A DNA stretch of 64,000 bases from Nocardiopsis metallicus (GTDB lineage: Bacteria; Actinomycetota; Actinomycetes; Streptosporangiales; Streptosporangiaceae). This document shows positions 63,590-64,000 of this stretch, piece after piece. The notes under the pieces were generated by a model, which made no database searches, was not told the DNA's origin, and saw nothing but the letters and a program-made list of their open reading frames with translations. A program made the translations under genes and the position numbers. The stretch lies in NCBI RefSeq assembly GCF_014201115.1, contig NZ_JACHDO010000001.1, positions 4,774,001 to 4,838,000 of the forward strand. The letters run 5' to 3'. How positions within the stretch are numbered: position 1 is the stretch's first letter; the number at the start of each line of letters is the position of its first letter.

Positions 63590-64000
63590 TCAGGTGTTCA
63601 GGCGCCGCATGGAACGCGCGCCCACCACCAGGGCCACGAGGGTCATCCCGACCGCCATCACCCAGCCGAGCAGGACCGTCCCGTCCCAGACCCCGCCGCC
63701 GAACAGCACGCGCGCGGCGTCCACCACGTGCGCGACCGGATTGAACCGCGACAGCGCGTACAGCCAGCCCGGGGCCAACTCCATCGGCAGCAGCACACCC
63801 GAGAGCAGCATCAGCGGCATCATCACGGTCTGGATGATCGGCGCGAACACGTAGGTGTGCTTGGCGATCATCGCGGCCAGGTACGACAGCGTGGCCAGCC
63901 CGACCCCGAGCACGGCCAGCAGCGCGAACCCCGCGAGGGCCCCCGGCGCGGTGGTCCGGAAACCGAACGGCAGCACCAGCACGAGGATCAGCAGCATCTG
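63590..64000 (-). CDS. ABC-2 type permease, N-terminus beyond the window
   Basis: The C-terminal ~137 residues of an ABC-2 family membrane subunit: hydrophobic helices, then the conserved APIIQTVMMPLMLLSGVLLP, MELAPGWLYALSRFNPVAHV and VDAARVLFGGGVW block. Such proteins export drugs, polysaccharide or lipids with an ATP-binding partner, which would lie to the right. Its start is not visible. Confidence 0.85.
   Translation of the reverse strand, partial: QMLLILVLVLPFGFRTTAPGALAGFALLAVLGVGLATLSYLAAMIAKHTYVFAPIIQTVMMPLMLLSGVLLPMELAPGWLYALSRFNPVAHVVDAARVLFGGGVWDGTVLLGWVMAVGMTLVALVVGARSMRRLNT

Overview
The window reads as chromosomal DNA of a high-GC filamentous actinomycete. The protein set is of a type seen in Nocardiopsis and relatives: an actinobacterial SerC, DUF3027 and DUF2530 proteins, an XPB-type helicase beside a helicase-C/WYL-like protein, an R2-like oxidase, a baeRF-like protein and a second groEL under CIRCE control. 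The genus is inference from overall resemblance; no rRNA or tRNA gene was found.

Layout. 1-3.2 kb: end of an unknown gene, serC and a glycerophosphodiester phosphodiesterase. 3.3-7.1 kb: a lower-GC island with four small membrane/coiled-coil genes on the minus strand. The third is split by an IS5-type element, and the 5' end of the operon abuts an ISAs1 transposase remnant. 7.2-10.8 kb: a secreted propeller-like protein, a BKACE-type enzyme, and an MFS/MerR pair.

11.0-24.6 kb: an integrated element bounded by a 93-bp perfect direct repeat. Its tyrosine integrase sits just inside the left repeat. It carries XRE/DUF397 and GntR-type regulators, a probable P27-like terminase small subunit, a scaffold-like/coiled-coil gene pair and three zinc-ribbon proteins. 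It also has a GC-rich low-complexity region framed by a 49-bp direct repeat. It has no portal, capsid, large terminase, replication or conjugation genes, so it looks like a small phage satellite. IS3, ISAs1 and IS4 elements have since inserted into it, each with clear target duplications.

24.5-33 kb: thpR (at the attachment site), an MFS exporter, a purine permease, a DUF2530 protein, a class I methyltransferase, a TetR/MFS efflux pair with a clear operator, a lipoprotein and a MOSC protein. 34-49.6 kb: a large Hsp90/sacsin-type ATPase protein, DUF3027, a cold-shock protein, a membrane protein, the helicase-C/WYL-like protein, two small membrane proteins, XPB helicase, R2-like oxidase, a baeRF protein and a LURP-like protein. 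49.6-51.2 kb: an IS701-type element at the stop codon of a zeta-toxin-like kinase gene. 52-64 kb: two Nudix proteins, a heterodimeric ABC exporter with complementary degenerate ATP sites, a methyltransferase, a ribbon-helix-helix-like protein, a glucose-6-phosphate dehydrogenase with an altered substrate-site lysine, groEL with two CIRCE operators, and the end of an ABC-2 permease.

The parts most worth following up are the satellite-like element, with its integration across the thpR/small-ORF overlap and its zinc-ribbon set, and the interrupted four-gene membrane operon.
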